Assembly: GCF_024339125.1 (NCBI RefSeq)
Contig: NZ_CP101417.1
Location: 930,001 to 994,000 of the forward strand
Direction of reading: 5' to 3'
Length of the DNA: 64,000 bases
Origin: Xanthomonas hortorum
Lineage (GTDB): Bacteria > Pseudomonadota > Gammaproteobacteria > Xanthomonadales > Xanthomonadaceae
Program-made: the position numbers and the translations under genes
Notes under the pieces: generated by a model
The model's database searches: none
What the model was told of the DNA's origin: nothing
What the model saw: the letters and a program-made list of their open reading frames with translations, nothing else
In this document: positions 46,253 to 55,900 of the stretch, in pieces
Layout of the letters: the number at the start of each line of letters is the position of its first letter
How positions within the stretch are numbered: the first letter of the stretch is position 1

Positions 46253-46340
46253 GGTGCAAGCAAGGTAAATGTGTACCTGATATATCCCCACCTAGCGGAG
46301 CACCCTCACCCCAACCCCTCTCCCGGCGGGAGAGGGGCTT
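46171..46340. repeat. Pair of inverted CCCTCACCCC-type repeats
   Basis: Copy 46171-46218 (ACCCCTTCTCCCGTCGGGAG...GATGAGGGTG) and copy 46301-46340 (CACCCTCACCCCAACCCCTC, TCCCGGCGGGAGAGGGG) are in opposite orientation, related to 38401-38467. The first overlaps the 3' end of the nucleoside hydrolase gene. Confidence 0.65.
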
Positions 46341-46385
46341 GAGCGACACCCACACCCGCCACTCCCAGCAACCCAAGGTGACCCC

Positions 46386-47846
46386 ATGCAACTCCCAGCG
46401 CAGTGGCAGGCCGGCATCGATCGCAATACCGAGGTCCTGCGCGTCCACGCGCAGCTGTTAGCCAACTTCCACATCCCGCGCCCCGCATCACCGGACACAA
46501 CCACGCCGCGCGGCCAGATCGCCTCCATCGTCAGCACCACGCGCAGCCAGCCCACGCTGGCCGCACGCCATGCCACCCAGACGCTCGCGCGCATCCACCA
46601 GGCCAACGACGGCCTGCGCGCGATCACCCGTCTGCTGCCCGCACGCGCCGCAGCCGATGCCGCGCGCGTGCAGGCCGCGCTGGCCGGTGGCAGCGATGGC
46701 GGTGCGTTGGCCGGTGTGCCGTTTGTGGTCAAGGATCTGTTCGATGTCGCCGGCCAGGTCACCACTGCTGGCGCCGTTGTGCGTGCGCAGTGCGCACCTG
46801 CCACCCGCGATGCAGCGGTGGTGCAACGGCTGAGCGATGCCGGCGCGGTGCTGGTGGGCACCGCCAACATGGACGAGTTTGCCTACGGGTTTGCCACCGT
46901 CAACGCGCACTACGGCACCACCGCCAACCCGCATGATCACTGCCATCTGGCTGGTGGCTCGTCGGGCGGCTCGGCTGCCGCAGTCGCTGCCGGGCTGGTG
47001 CCGTTTGCGCTGGGCTCGGACACCAACGGCTCCATCCGCGTGCCGGCTGCATTGTGCGGCGTGTACGGCCTGCGTCCCACGCACGGCACGTTGCCGCTGG
47101 AGGGCGTGTTCGGCTTCGTCGATGCGCTGGATGTGGTCGGCCCGTTCGCCACCTCCATCGCCGATCTACGCCGCGTCTATGAAGTGATGCTTGGTCACGC
47201 CGTTGCCTCCTGCAATGCCGGCAGCTTGCGCATCGCACGCCTTGGCGGCTGGTTCCAACGCAATCTCGACCCCGACCTGGATGCCGGCCTCAGCGCATTG
47301 CTCACCGCCTGCAACAGCACCACCCTCCTCGAATTACCCGAAGCAGAACGCGCCCGCGCCGCCGCCTTCGTGCTCACCGCTGCCGAAGGCGGCCATCGTC
47401 ATCGCGCCGGTTTGAGCACGCATGCCGAACAGTTCGACCCGGCCACCCGCGACCGCCTGCTCGCCGGCCTACAATTGCCTGCCAGCGCGGTGGCCGATGC
47501 ACACCGCTTCGCGCACTGGTTCAGCGCCGCCATGCAACGGCTGTGGGACGAGGTGGATGTGCTGATCGCGCCAACCACACCGTGCGTGGCACCACGCATC
47601 GATCAAGACACCATCCAGATCGACGGCCTGCCGGTGTCTGCGCGCGCCAACTTAGGCATCTTCACCCAACCGCTCGGGCTTGCCGCCTGCCCGGTATTGG
47701 CCGCACCGTTGCCGCGCCCCGGCCGCCTGCCGCTGGGCGTGCAATTGATTGCTGCGCCCGGCCGCGAAGATCGCTTGTTCGCACTCGCCGCGCAACTCGA
47801 ACGCGACGGCCTGCTCGCCTTCAGCCCACCGGCGGAGACGCACTGA
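46386..47846 (+). CDS. AtzG-AtzE fusion amidase (HpxX-HpxY-like)
   Basis: 486 residues. Residues ~1-37 (WQAGIDRNTEVLRVHAQLLA, NFHIPRPASP) resemble AtzG/DUF4089, normally a separate small subunit. The rest is an AtzE-type amidase-signature enzyme with K116 (VKDLFD), cis-Ser S192 (GGSSGGS) and nucleophile S216 (GSDTNGSIRVP). In Klebsiella the equivalents HpxX and HpxY belong to the purine/oxamate gene set with HpxW. The stop overlaps the ATG of the GGT-like gene by 1 bp. Substrate is inferred as a ureido or amide product of purine breakdown. Confidence 0.78.
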   Translation: MQLPAQWQAGIDRNTEVLRVHAQLLANFHIPRPASPDTTTPRGQIASIVSTTRSQPTLAARHATQTLARIHQANDGLRAITRLLPARAAADAARVQAALAGGSDGGALAGVPFVVKDLFDVAGQVTTAGAVVRAQCAPATRDAAVVQRLSDAGAVLVGTANMDEFAYGFATVNAHYGTTANPHDHCHLAGGSSGGSAAAVAAGLVPFALGSDTNGSIRVPAALCGVYGLRPTHGTLPLEGVFGFVDALDVVGPFATSIADLRRVYEVMLGHAVASCNAGSLRIARLGGWFQRNLDPDLDAGLSALLTACNSTTLLELPEAERARAAAFVLTAAEGGHRHRAGLSTHAEQFDPATRDRLLAGLQLPASAVADAHRFAHWFSAAMQRLWDEVDVLIAPTTPCVAPRIDQDTIQIDGLPVSARANLGIFTQPLGLAACPVLAAPLPRPGRLPLGVQLIAAPGREDRLFALAAQLERDGLLAFSPPAETH

Positions 47847-49426
47847 TGCTGCACACCTTGCGCGCGCGTCGCGGCATGGTCGTGGCCCCGCATCATCTGG
47901 CCGCACAGGCCGGGCGCGATGTCCTGCGCGACGGCGGCAACGCCATCGAAGCCGCCGTCGCCACCGCCGCCTGCCTGGCCGTGGTGTACCCGCACATGAC
48001 CGGTATCGGTGGCGACGGCTTCTGGCTGATCCACGAACCCGACGGCCGCGTACACGCCATCGATGCCTGCGGCCGCGCTGCACAGGCGGCAACCTTGGAC
48101 TTCTATCGCGGCCACAGCAGCATTCCGTGGCGCGGCCCCGGTGCGGCCAATACCGTGGCCGGCACCGTCTCCGGCTGGGCACTCGCGCTGCAGCACGCAG
48201 GCGGCAGCTTATCGCTGCACCGCTTATTGCAGGACGCCATTCACCATGCCAGCGATGGCGTACCGGTCACGTTAGGCGGCGCACACATCGCCGCCAGCAA
48301 GAGCGCCGAACTGCGCGTGCAACCCGGCGCCTACGCCAGCATCTTCGAGCCACACGGCGCGCCCCTGCACGAAGGCGCGCTGCTGCAACAAGCGCACCTC
48401 GCACGCACCTTGCAACGGCTCGCCGACAATGGGTTGGAGAGCTTCTATCGCGGCGCACTGGCCGACGACATCGCCGCCGACCTGCAAGCCCTCGGCAGCC
48501 CGCTCAACGCACACGACCTCGCAAGCCATCATGCCGACGCCAGCGTATCGCTCTCGGTCGCCATCCACGGCGCGCGCCTCTACAACCACGCACCGCCCAC
48601 GCAAGGATTGGCATCGCTGTTGATCCTCGCGTTGTTCGATCGCCTGCACGCCGAACACCCCGACAGCTACGCACACCTGCACGGCCTGATCGAAGCCACC
48701 AAACAGGCCTTCCTGATCCGCGACGCACACATCGGCGACCCCGCCTGGATGACGCTCGACGCACAGACCCTGCTCGACGACAAGGCCGCACTCGACGCGC
48801 TGGCCGCACGCATCGATATGCGCACCGCTCTGCCTTGGCCGCAGCCCTCGCAGGCCGGCGACACCGTCTGGTTCGGCGCCATCGATGCGCACGGCCGCGC
48901 GGTCAGCTGCATCCAGTCAACGTATTTCGAATTCGGCTCCGGCCTGGTGCTGCCGCGCACCGGCATCACCTGGCAAAACCGCGGCTGCAGCTTCCGCCTC
49001 GCCGCCGACGGCTGGAACGCCCTCGCCCCTGGGCGCAAACCCTTCCACACCCTCAACCCGGCGCTGGCTACTTTCGACGACGGCCGCGTCATGGCCTACG
49101 GCACCATGGGCGGCGAAGGCCAACCACAAACCCAGGCCGCCCTCTTCTCCCGCTACGCGCGCTTCGGCGTACCGCTACAGCAAGCGATCACGGCACCACG
49201 TTGGTTGCTCGGCCGCACATGGGGCGAAGACAGCACTTCACTGAAGTTGGAAGACCGCTTTGATCCAGCAGTCGTGCAAGCACTGCGCGATGCCGGACAT
49301 GCGGTGGAACTGTTGCCCGCATATACCTCGATCATGGGACACGCGGGCGCATTGGTCCGCGAGGTGGATGGCGTGATCAGTGGAGCAAGCGATCCGCGCT
49401 CCGATGGTGCGGTGGCTGGGTGGTGA
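47846..49426 (+). CDS. hpxW: Gamma-glutamyltransferase-family Ntn hydrolase, HpxW-like (oxamate amidohydrolase)
   Basis: 526 residues starting at the ATG that overlaps the previous stop (TGATG). Start region RGMVVAPHHLAAQAGRDVLRDGGNAIEAAVATAACLAVVYPHMTGIGGDGF is typical of the GGT fold. T340 in GDTVWFGAID is the expected autoprocessing nucleophile. C-terminal LNPALATFDDGRVMAYGTMGGEGQPQTQ matches. No signal peptide, unlike periplasmic GGT. With the AtzG-AtzE partner it resembles HpxW, which hydrolyses oxamate. Confidence 0.75.
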   Translation: MLHTLRARRGMVVAPHHLAAQAGRDVLRDGGNAIEAAVATAACLAVVYPHMTGIGGDGFWLIHEPDGRVHAIDACGRAAQAATLDFYRGHSSIPWRGPGAANTVAGTVSGWALALQHAGGSLSLHRLLQDAIHHASDGVPVTLGGAHIAASKSAELRVQPGAYASIFEPHGAPLHEGALLQQAHLARTLQRLADNGLESFYRGALADDIAADLQALGSPLNAHDLASHHADASVSLSVAIHGARLYNHAPPTQGLASLLILALFDRLHAEHPDSYAHLHGLIEATKQAFLIRDAHIGDPAWMTLDAQTLLDDKAALDALAARIDMRTALPWPQPSQAGDTVWFGAIDAHGRAVSCIQSTYFEFGSGLVLPRTGITWQNRGCSFRLAADGWNALAPGRKPFHTLNPALATFDDGRVMAYGTMGGEGQPQTQAALFSRYARFGVPLQQAITAPRWLLGRTWGEDSTSLKLEDRFDPAVVQALRDAGHAVELLPAYTSIMGHAGALVREVDGVISGASDPRSDGAVAGW

Positions 49427-49539
49427 TGGTTCGGGCCTAGATCCGTCAATGCTGTGACTGATAATTTCAGCGAAAAACTTAACTGATGATTCATGTTAGG
49501 AAAAATAACTTCCCCTGATCATTTGCACGGAACGAGTCA

Positions 49540-50187
49540 ATGAGATTTTCAAGAACCGTCCTGCTTTCGATACTCGCGCTATGCGGAACGACACTCTGTG
49601 CTTGCGCACACACCTCGGCCGATGCAATACAGCCACCCGCGAAGGAACATGCCACCATGACCTCGACTGACAGTACATCGGCTAGCACCTCTGAACTCAG
49701 CGCCGACGAGATCGGCAAGCGGTTCTTGAAACTGATCGGTGCTCTGAAATCCTCCAGCGATCTCAGCCCTGAGCGTGTGAATGAAGTGGTCGGAGTTCGC
49801 CTTGAACACTTCAACGCGATTCCGGGGCAGCGAGTCGAATCGTTCGCCTATAGCCAGCTATTAGGAGGCGATTGGTCGTACGAAATTCAGTACCTGCCAG
49901 CAGCTGCTATGCGTAGTCCTGGCGTGTCGCTGGACTTCGTGCACAAGTCCGATAGATATGCAGCCATGACGGATATTTGTCAGCTCAGTTTCGAGGATTA
50001 CCACAATGCCATGAAGGCAATGGGCTTTGGCGATGCGCCTAACTACGGCGAACTTGGCCAGCTCATTGATTGGCACTATCACAAAGACGGCATGACGGTC
50101 TCTATTGCTTCCAGGCCTGAAGTAACAGCGCTTGATGGCAAGAAATATCGCGCCTGCGTAACGTCGATTTCCACCGTGAATGAGTAG
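49540..50187 (+). CDS. Lipoprotein, candidate immunity protein of the adjacent T4SS effector
   Basis: 215 residues. An N-terminal signal with lipobox LCAC (MRFSRTVLLSILALCGTTLCAC) indicates a membrane-anchored periplasmic lipoprotein; a 50-residue Ser/Thr-rich linker follows, then a globular domain (YSQLLGGDWSYEIQYLPAAAM...). Immunity proteins of Xanthomonas T4SS toxins are typically periplasmic lipoproteins encoded next to the toxin. The effector start is 14 bp downstream, so they form one operon. The gene is intact although the effector is destroyed. No enzyme family recognised. Confidence 0.65.
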   Translation: MRFSRTVLLSILALCGTTLCACAHTSADAIQPPAKEHATMTSTDSTSASTSELSADEIGKRFLKLIGALKSSSDLSPERVNEVVGVRLEHFNAIPGQRVESFAYSQLLGGDWSYEIQYLPAAAMRSPGVSLDFVHKSDRYAAMTDICQLSFEDYHNAMKAMGFGDAPNYGELGQLIDWHYHKDGMTVSIASRPEVTALDGKKYRACVTSISTVNE

Positions 50188-50201
50188 GAGCACCTACCGA
50201 C

Positions 50202-50470
50202 ATGGCTAGTCCAAATGCTCAACTTGAAGCGGCTTTGAAGCAGTTCGCAAGTCAATCAGGTGTTACGCCTGAGCAAGTTGCGCAACTTCGCTCAGCCGTA
50301 GTTGCTGACTCACAACAGCTTGAGCTTCTCAATCAAGATGCCCAGAATGGGCACTTGAAAGCATTTGCACTGCAAGGTTCTACAGGACAACAAAATCTTG
50401 CTGGGAGTTACGATATTCAGTCCGGGACCGTCACTCTACCGGCAGCTGATTTTCAATCCTCTGGCGCTAG
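50202..50470 (+). pseudogene. T4SS effector, fragment 1 (N-terminus)
   Basis: Codons 1-89 plus two bases of codon 90. MASPNAQLEAALKQFASQSG is followed by a Gln/Ala-rich stretch of unknown function. The frame reaches CTAG at 50467 and is cut by the first IS5-family element; read-through into the IS ends at 50501. AGGAG at 50186-50190 is the ribosome binding site. Confidence 0.85.
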
Positions 50471-51629
50471 GGATGGTCTGATCAACGGCATCGGAGGATG
50501 AGCCTAACCACATCGACCAGGCTGACGGCGCTCAGATCCTCGATTTTTTTGCCGTTTCCGGCGCGTTTGCAGGGTGTTGCCCGGGTTACAGGCGCACGTT
50601 CCCCATCGTCGGCAGTAACTGCTTTCGCTTCATCCACAGGTTCGATAGCGCAAACAAGGTCAGCACCTGCGCGGTGTTCTTGGCCAGGCCGCGATAGCGG
50701 ACCTTGGTGTAGCCGAACTGGCGCTTGATCACCCGGAATGGATGCTCCACCTTCGCGCGCACACTGGCCTTGAAGTGTTCCCAACGTCTTTCCCGAGCAC
50801 GCTCGCGTTTGTTGCCGAGGGCTTGCATCGTCGAGGGCCTGGCGGCGATGAAGAATGCAGCCTTGCAGGCCTGCAGTTCTTCGCGTTTGTCCGCACCGGT
50901 GTAGCCGCTATCGCCGAACACGCTGTCTTCTTTGCCATGCAGCAACGTGTGCATCACCGTGACATCGGCGACGTTGGCGGCTGTGCAATGGACGTGGTGC
51001 ACCAACCCGGAAAATTCATCCACGCCGATGTGCGCCTTCATCCCGAAATACCACTGATTGCCCTTCTTGGTCTGATGCATCTCAGGGTCGCGCGCGTTGT
51101 CGGCATTCTTGGTCGAACTGGGCGCCGCGATCAGCGTCGCATCGACGATCGTGCCCGACCGCAGGCTCTGGCCCTTGCGCGCCAGATGCGCGTTGACCGC
51201 TTCCAGCATCCGCGCGGCAAGGCCATGGGTCTCCAGCAGGCGCCGAAAGTTGAGAATCGTGGTCTCGTCCGGAACGTTGTCCAAGCCACCGAGCTGGGCA
51301 AACCGCCGCAAGGTCGGGATCTCGTGCAGTGCTTCTTCCATCGCCGGATCGCTCAGCGCATACCACTGCTGCAGCAGATGAATCCGCAACATCGTCGCCA
51401 GTGCGTACGGCTGCCGACCTGGCCGGCCCGATACCGGATAGTGCGGCGCGATCAGACCGAGCAGTTGCTGCCACGGAACCACCTGCTCCATCTCGGCCAG
51501 AAAGATCTCGCGCCGGGTCTGCTTGCGCTTGCCCAGGCCCTCAGCGTCACCGAACGTCAGTTGCATGGATCACTCCTCAACATCAGGCGGGTAGTGTCGC
51601 GTATCTGTGGTGCGTTGTTCAGAGGTTCC
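50471..51629 (-). mobile_element. IS5-family insertion sequence, copy 1 (1159 bp)
   Basis: Ends GGATGGTCTGATCAACGG and (complement) GGAACCTCTGAACAACGC form imperfect inverted repeats. CTAG is duplicated at 50467-50470 and 51630-51633. One transposase in minus orientation. It is opposite to copies 2 and 3 and nearly identical to them; one base difference was noted in the transposase gene (GTG vs GCG near 50767). Confidence 0.93.
50586..51566 (-). CDS. IS5-family DDE transposase, copy 1
   Basis: 326 residues. N-terminal IS5 domain (PWQQLLGLIAPHYPVSGRPGRQPYALATMLRIHLLQQWYALSD) and the DDE triad in GTIVDATLIAAPSSTK, VFGDSGYTGADKREEL and AKVEHPFRVIKRQFGYTKVRYRGLAKN. Intact, hence probably active. 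Confidence 0.95.
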   Translation of the reverse strand: MQLTFGDAEGLGKRKQTRREIFLAEMEQVVPWQQLLGLIAPHYPVSGRPGRQPYALATMLRIHLLQQWYALSDPAMEEALHEIPTLRRFAQLGGLDNVPDETTILNFRRLLETHGLAARMLEAVNAHLARKGQSLRSGTIVDATLIAAPSSTKNADNARDPEMHQTKKGNQWYFGMKAHIGVDEFSGLVHHVHCTAANVADVTVMHTLLHGKEDSVFGDSGYTGADKREELQACKAAFFIAARPSTMQALGNKRERARERRWEHFKASVRAKVEHPFRVIKRQFGYTKVRYRGLAKNTAQVLTLFALSNLWMKRKQLLPTMGNVRL

Positions 51630-52247
51630 CTAGACACAACCCGGATCTACAAGCAACTCTCAGGCTGCAGCATATGTCGATCGAATTTTCCCAGAAGACA
51701 TATCTGGATGCATCGAGGGCGACTCATCCAGTGACGCAAGATATGGTCAACAACCTCCAATCGACCATCAATGGCTCGCCAGTGCTTGCAGATGAGATTA
51801 AACGAGCGGTAATGACGACCGACAAGAGTGATCCGCCGCATAAGCATTTAGAACACTTCGACTTTATACCTCCAGGATTCACTGCTGGTGGCACCTACAG
51901 CGCTAGCAGTCACTCCATGAACATGCCTGCTGCCAGATTACAGGGAAGGTCTGCGGCAAATCCTAACGGGTACGATCCCAATGACATGACGTTTGTCCTC
52001 GGACACGAGATTCAACACGGTTTCAATGCCCCCGAAAGAAGGCTAGCGAACGCGGCGTTCCACAACGATGCCGTTTCCATAGCTAAAAGTACAAATCCTG
52101 TTCACGATTACACGCGCGTCTTCGCCACTTCCATTCAAGCAAGCAGAGACGACGAAGCGAAAGCAGAAATTGCAGGTTGGAACGCGTTACTGAGTAGACA
52201 AAAGCAGGGCAATCCAGCTGCAGGCTTACCAGAAATGAATGCTCTAG
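51630..52247 (+). pseudogene. T4SS effector, fragment 2 (metallopeptidase domain)
   Basis: Frame-continuous with fragment 1 after removal of IS copy 1. It contains VLGHEIQHGF (H214, E215, H218 in the restored protein) and a later DDEAKAEIAGW whose Glu can be the third zinc ligand, a gluzincin arrangement. Probably the toxic domain, a periplasmic or cell-wall-acting peptidase; target unknown. An internal ATG (51674) could still allow expression, but without the secretion signal. Confidence 0.85.
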
Positions 52248-53406
52248 GGAACCTCTGAACAACGCACCACAGATACGCGACACTACCCGCCTGATGTTGA
52301 GGAGTGATCCATGCAACTGACGTTCGGTGACGCTGAGGGCCTGGGCAAGCGCAAGCAGACCCGGCGCGAGATCTTTCTGGCCGAGATGGAGCAGGTGGTT
52401 CCGTGGCAGCAACTGCTCGGTCTGATCGCGCCGCACTATCCGGTATCGGGCCGGCCAGGTCGGCAGCCGTACGCACTGGCGACGATGTTGCGGATTCATC
52501 TGCTGCAGCAGTGGTATGCGCTGAGCGATCCGGCGATGGAAGAAGCACTGCACGAGATCCCGACCTTGCGGCGGTTTGCCCAGCTCGGTGGCTTGGACAA
52601 CGTTCCGGACGAGACCACGATTCTCAACTTTCGGCGCCTGCTGGAGACCCATGGCCTTGCCGCGCGGATGCTGGAAGCGGTCAACGCGCATCTGGCGCGC
52701 AAGGGCCAGAGCCTGCGGTCGGGCACGATCGTCGATGCGACGCTGATCGCGGCGCCCAGTTCGACCAAGAATGCCGACAACGCGCGCGACCCTGAGATGC
52801 ATCAGACCAAGAAGGGCAATCAGTGGTATTTCGGGATGAAGGCGCACATCGGCGTGGATGAATTTTCCGGGTTGGTGCACCACGTCCATTGCACAGCCGC
52901 CAACGTCGCCGATGTCACGGTGATGCACACGTTGCTGCATGGCAAAGAAGACAGCGTGTTCGGCGATAGCGGCTACACCGGTGCGGACAAACGCGAAGAA
53001 CTGCAGGCCTGCAAGGCTGCATTCTTCATCGCCGCCAGGCCCTCGACGATGCAAGCCCTCGGCAACAAACGCGAGCGTGCTCGGGAAAGACGTTGGGAAC
53101 ACTTCAAGGCCAGCGTGCGCGCGAAGGTGGAGCATCCATTCCGGGTGATCAAGCGCCAGTTCGGCTACACCAAGGTCCGCTATCGCGGCCTGGCCAAGAA
53201 CACCGCGCAGGTGCTGACCTTGTTTGCGCTATCGAACCTGTGGATGAAGCGAAAGCAGTTACTGCCGACGATGGGGAACGTGCGCCTGTAACCCGGGCAA
53301 CACCCTGCAAACGCGCCGGAAACGGCAAAAAAATCGAGGATCTGAGCGCCGTCAGCCTGGTCGATGTGGTTAGGCTCATCCTCCGATGCCGTTGATCAGA
53401 CCATCC
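52248..53406 (+). mobile_element. IS5-family insertion sequence, copy 2 (1159 bp)
   Basis: Same ends as copy 1, with CTAG duplicated at 52244-52247 and 53407-53410. Plus orientation, so copies 1 and 2 face away from each other around effector fragment 2. Confidence 0.93.
52311..53291 (+). CDS. IS5-family DDE transposase, copy 2
   Basis: 326 residues, protein identical to that of copy 1 over the aligned length. ATG follows GAGGAGTGATCC. Catalytic residues as in copy 1. Confidence 0.95.
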   Translation: MQLTFGDAEGLGKRKQTRREIFLAEMEQVVPWQQLLGLIAPHYPVSGRPGRQPYALATMLRIHLLQQWYALSDPAMEEALHEIPTLRRFAQLGGLDNVPDETTILNFRRLLETHGLAARMLEAVNAHLARKGQSLRSGTIVDATLIAAPSSTKNADNARDPEMHQTKKGNQWYFGMKAHIGVDEFSGLVHHVHCTAANVADVTVMHTLLHGKEDSVFGDSGYTGADKREELQACKAAFFIAARPSTMQALGNKRERARERRWEHFKASVRAKVEHPFRVIKRQFGYTKVRYRGLAKNTAQVLTLFALSNLWMKRKQLLPTMGNVRL

Positions 53407-54199
53407 CTAGGAAACCGCAGGATTGAAGATTTTATCGTCAAGCCACAGGGTGCCGGCGCAACTATTCAGCCACGGCCAGGACTAAAATTCGACCCGGATG
53501 GTCAGCTACAAATGTCGCCGACAAATGTTGCGGCAATGGGACAACATTACTTCAATAGACCAGATCCGACACACCCTATCCCAGGTCGAAACCCAATTGG
53601 AATCGGGGATAGAGGTACATCAGACTATCCAAACTATTACGCGACTTCAGGGGTAGAGCATATAGTTGAGTACGAAAGGAAGTATGCAAGGCCCATACAG
53701 GGTGTGATGCCTGCTGTAACCGTCAATATGGCCTCTGTCGGAATGAAAGAGCCGATCATTGAAGGTGAGGGTTTGGACTTTGGTAAGAACAAGGCTCCCT
53801 TTGCTTACTACGACAGCAGCACAACACCACCAGTCCTTCATCACTTCGATCACACCCAGGATGGAAGCGTAAATCCGGCACATGACCATAAATATGTACC
53901 AGTCTCGCCCACATCCAGTTCGACTCCAGCCCAGCACGGTCCAGACGACCCAGATCATCCCGACCACGCCATGCTTGAGCAGATCCGCGATGGCATGCGT
54001 AAGATCGACGAAAGTGTTGGCAAGCCTTATGACGAAATGAGTGAGCGGGCCAGCCGATGCTTACTGGCCGCATGTAAAGACAACCGCGAGAGTTACCCAG
54101 AAGCGGCAGATCGCTCCATGGCCAGCAACGCGTTGACCCGCGTAGATCACGTGGTGATGAGCAAGACCGGCAACCTGTTTGCGGTGGAAGGGCGGCTAG
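53407..54199 (+). pseudogene. T4SS effector, fragment 3 (middle region and start of XVIPCD)
   Basis: Frame-continuous with fragment 2 (ALG-NRRIEDFIVKPQG). About 170 residues of unclear function precede GPDDPDHPDHAMLEQIRDGM, the start of the XVIPCD at residue ~471. It reaches TRVDHVVMSKTGNLFAVEGRL and is then cut by IS copy 3 at CTAG 54196. Confidence 0.88.
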
Positions 54200-54262
54200 G
54201 GAACCTCTGAACAACGCACCACAGATACGCGACACTACCCGCCTCATGTTGAGGAGTGATCC

Positions 54263-54730
54263 ATGCAACTGACGTTCGGTGACGCTGAGGGCCTGGGCAA
54301 GCGCAAGCAGACCCGGCGGGAGATCTTTCTGGCCGAGATGGAGCAGGTGGTTCCGTGGCAGCAACTGCTCGGTCTGATCGCGCCGCACTATCCGGTATCG
54401 GGCCGGCCAGGTCGGCAGCCGTACGCACTGGCGACGATGTTGCGGATTCATCTGCTGCAGCAGTGGTATGCGCTGAGCGATCCGGCGATGGAAGAAGCAC
54501 TGCACGAGATCCCGACCTTGCGGCGGTTTGCCCAGCTCGGTGGCTTGGACAACGTTCCGGACGAGACCACGATTCTCAACTTTCGGCGCCTGCTGGAGAC
54601 CCATGGCCTTGCCGCGCGGATGCTGGAAGCGGTCAACGCGCATCTGGCGCGCAAGGGCCAGAGCCTGCGGTCGGGCACGATCGTCGATGCGACGCTGATC
54701 GCGGCGCCCAGTTCGACCAAGAATGCCGAC
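54263..54730 (+). pseudogene. IS5 transposase copy 3, 5' part
   Basis: First ~156 codons up to SSTKNAD, then cut by the IS3-family element. Contains the first catalytic Asp (IVDATL) only. Confidence 0.9.
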
Positions 54731-54797
54731 GACGTCCCCCCGATTTTGAGTAGCGCCTCAGTTTGGAGTCCAATTCCCTACCCCGAGGAGATTGGAC

Positions 54798-55061
54798 GTG
54801 AAGAAACGTTTTACTGACGAGCAGGTCATCGGCTTTCTGCGCGAAGCCGAAAGCGGCGTGGCGATCAAGGACCTGTGCCGGCGCCATGGCTTCAGCGAGG
54901 CCTCGTACTACCTGTGGCGCAGCAAATTCGGCGGGATGAGCGTGCCTGATGCCAAGCGGCTCAAGGACCTCGAGTCCGAGAACGCGCGGCTGAAGAAGTT
55001 GCTGGCCGAGCAATTGTTCGAGAACGACCTGATCAAGGATGCGCTGCGAAAAAAGTGGTAA
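54798..55061 (+). CDS. IS3-family OrfA
   Basis: 87 residues from GTG 54798, with GAGGAG upstream. [46 protein letters not shown] followed by a leucine zipper ([19 protein letters not shown]). It ends at TAA 55059 just after AAAAAAG (55049-55055), where a -1 shift yields OrfAB. Confidence 0.93.
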   Translation: MKKRFTDEQVIGFLREAESGVAIKDLCRRHGFSEASYYLWRSKFGGMSVPDAKRLKDLESENARLKKLLAEQLFENDLIKDALRKKW

Positions 55062-55900
55062 GCGCACCGGCGCGTCGTACGCTGGTGCGCGAGTGGATCG
55101 GGCGTGGCGCCAGCGAGCGTCGCGCCTTGGCAGCGATCGGCATGAGCGCCAGTGCGCTGCGCTATTGCCCACGCGAAGACCGCAATGGCGAACTGCGCGA
55201 GCGCATCGTTGCGTTGGCGCATCGCCATCGCCGCTATGGCGTGGGAATGATCTATCTCAAACTGCGACAGGAAGGGCGCATCGTGAACTACAAACGGGTG
55301 GAGCGGTTGTACCGCGAGCAGCAGCTACAGGTCCGACGGCGCAAACGCAAAAAGGTGCCAATAAGCGAGCGTCAGCCGCTGCTGCGGCCAGCGCAGGCCA
55401 ATCAGGTGTGGTCGATGGACTTCGTGTTCGACCGCACTGCCGACGGTCGGGTGGTCAAGTGTCTGGTGATCGTGGACGATGCAACCCACGAAGCGGTCGC
55501 CATCGACGTGGAGCGCGCGATCTCGGGACATGGCGTTGCGCGCGTGCTGGATCGGTTGGCACACAGTCGCGGTTTGCCGAAGGTGATCCGCACTGACAAC
55601 GGCAAGGAGTTTTGCGGCAGGGCGATGGTCGCCTGGGCACATGCCCGTGGTGTGCAGTTGCGGCTGATCCAACCCGGCAAACCGAACCAGAACGCCTACG
55701 TCGAATCGTTCAACGGCCGACTACGCGACGAATGCCTCAACGAGCACTGGTTCCCGACACTGCTGCACGCGCGCACCGAAATCGAACGCTGGCGACGCGC
55801 GTACAACGAAGAGCGACCCAAGAATGCAATCGGCGGCATGACCCCGGCTGCTTATGCCCAACATCTGGCAAACACCGATATCATTACCCCCGGACTCTAA
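55055..55900 (+). CDS. IS3-family OrfB transposase (expressed by -1 frameshift)
   Basis: 281 residues. Integrase core DDE in [29 protein letters not shown] and [21 protein letters not shown]. The HTH_21 segment [19 protein letters not shown] lies before it. Overlap with orfA and the slippery A6G fit standard IS3 expression. Confidence 0.93.
   Translation: MVSAPARRTLVREWIGRGASERRALAAIGMSASALRYCPREDRNGELRERIVALAHRHRRYGVGMIYLKLRQEGRIVNYKRVERLYREQQLQVRRRKRKKVPISERQPLLRPAQANQVWSMDFVFDRTADGRVVKCLVIVDDATHEAVAIDVERAISGHGVARVLDRLAHSRGLPKVIRTDNGKEFCGRAMVAWAHARGVQLRLIQPGKPNQNAYVESFNGRLRDECLNEHWFPTLLHARTEIERWRRAYNEERPKNAIGGMTPAAYAQHLANTDIITPGL

Noticed and set aside
50467-53410. IS copies 1 and 2 as a composite transposon carrying effector fragment 2
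   Set aside because: The flanking duplications are separate for each copy and the inner segment is frame-continuous with outer effector pieces, so these are independent insertions, not a moved unit.
51634-54199. Effector fragments as independent hypothetical genes ending in LGNL
   Set aside because: The LGNL ends are read from the IS5 left end (GGGAACCTC), and the fragments join in frame once the IS are removed.
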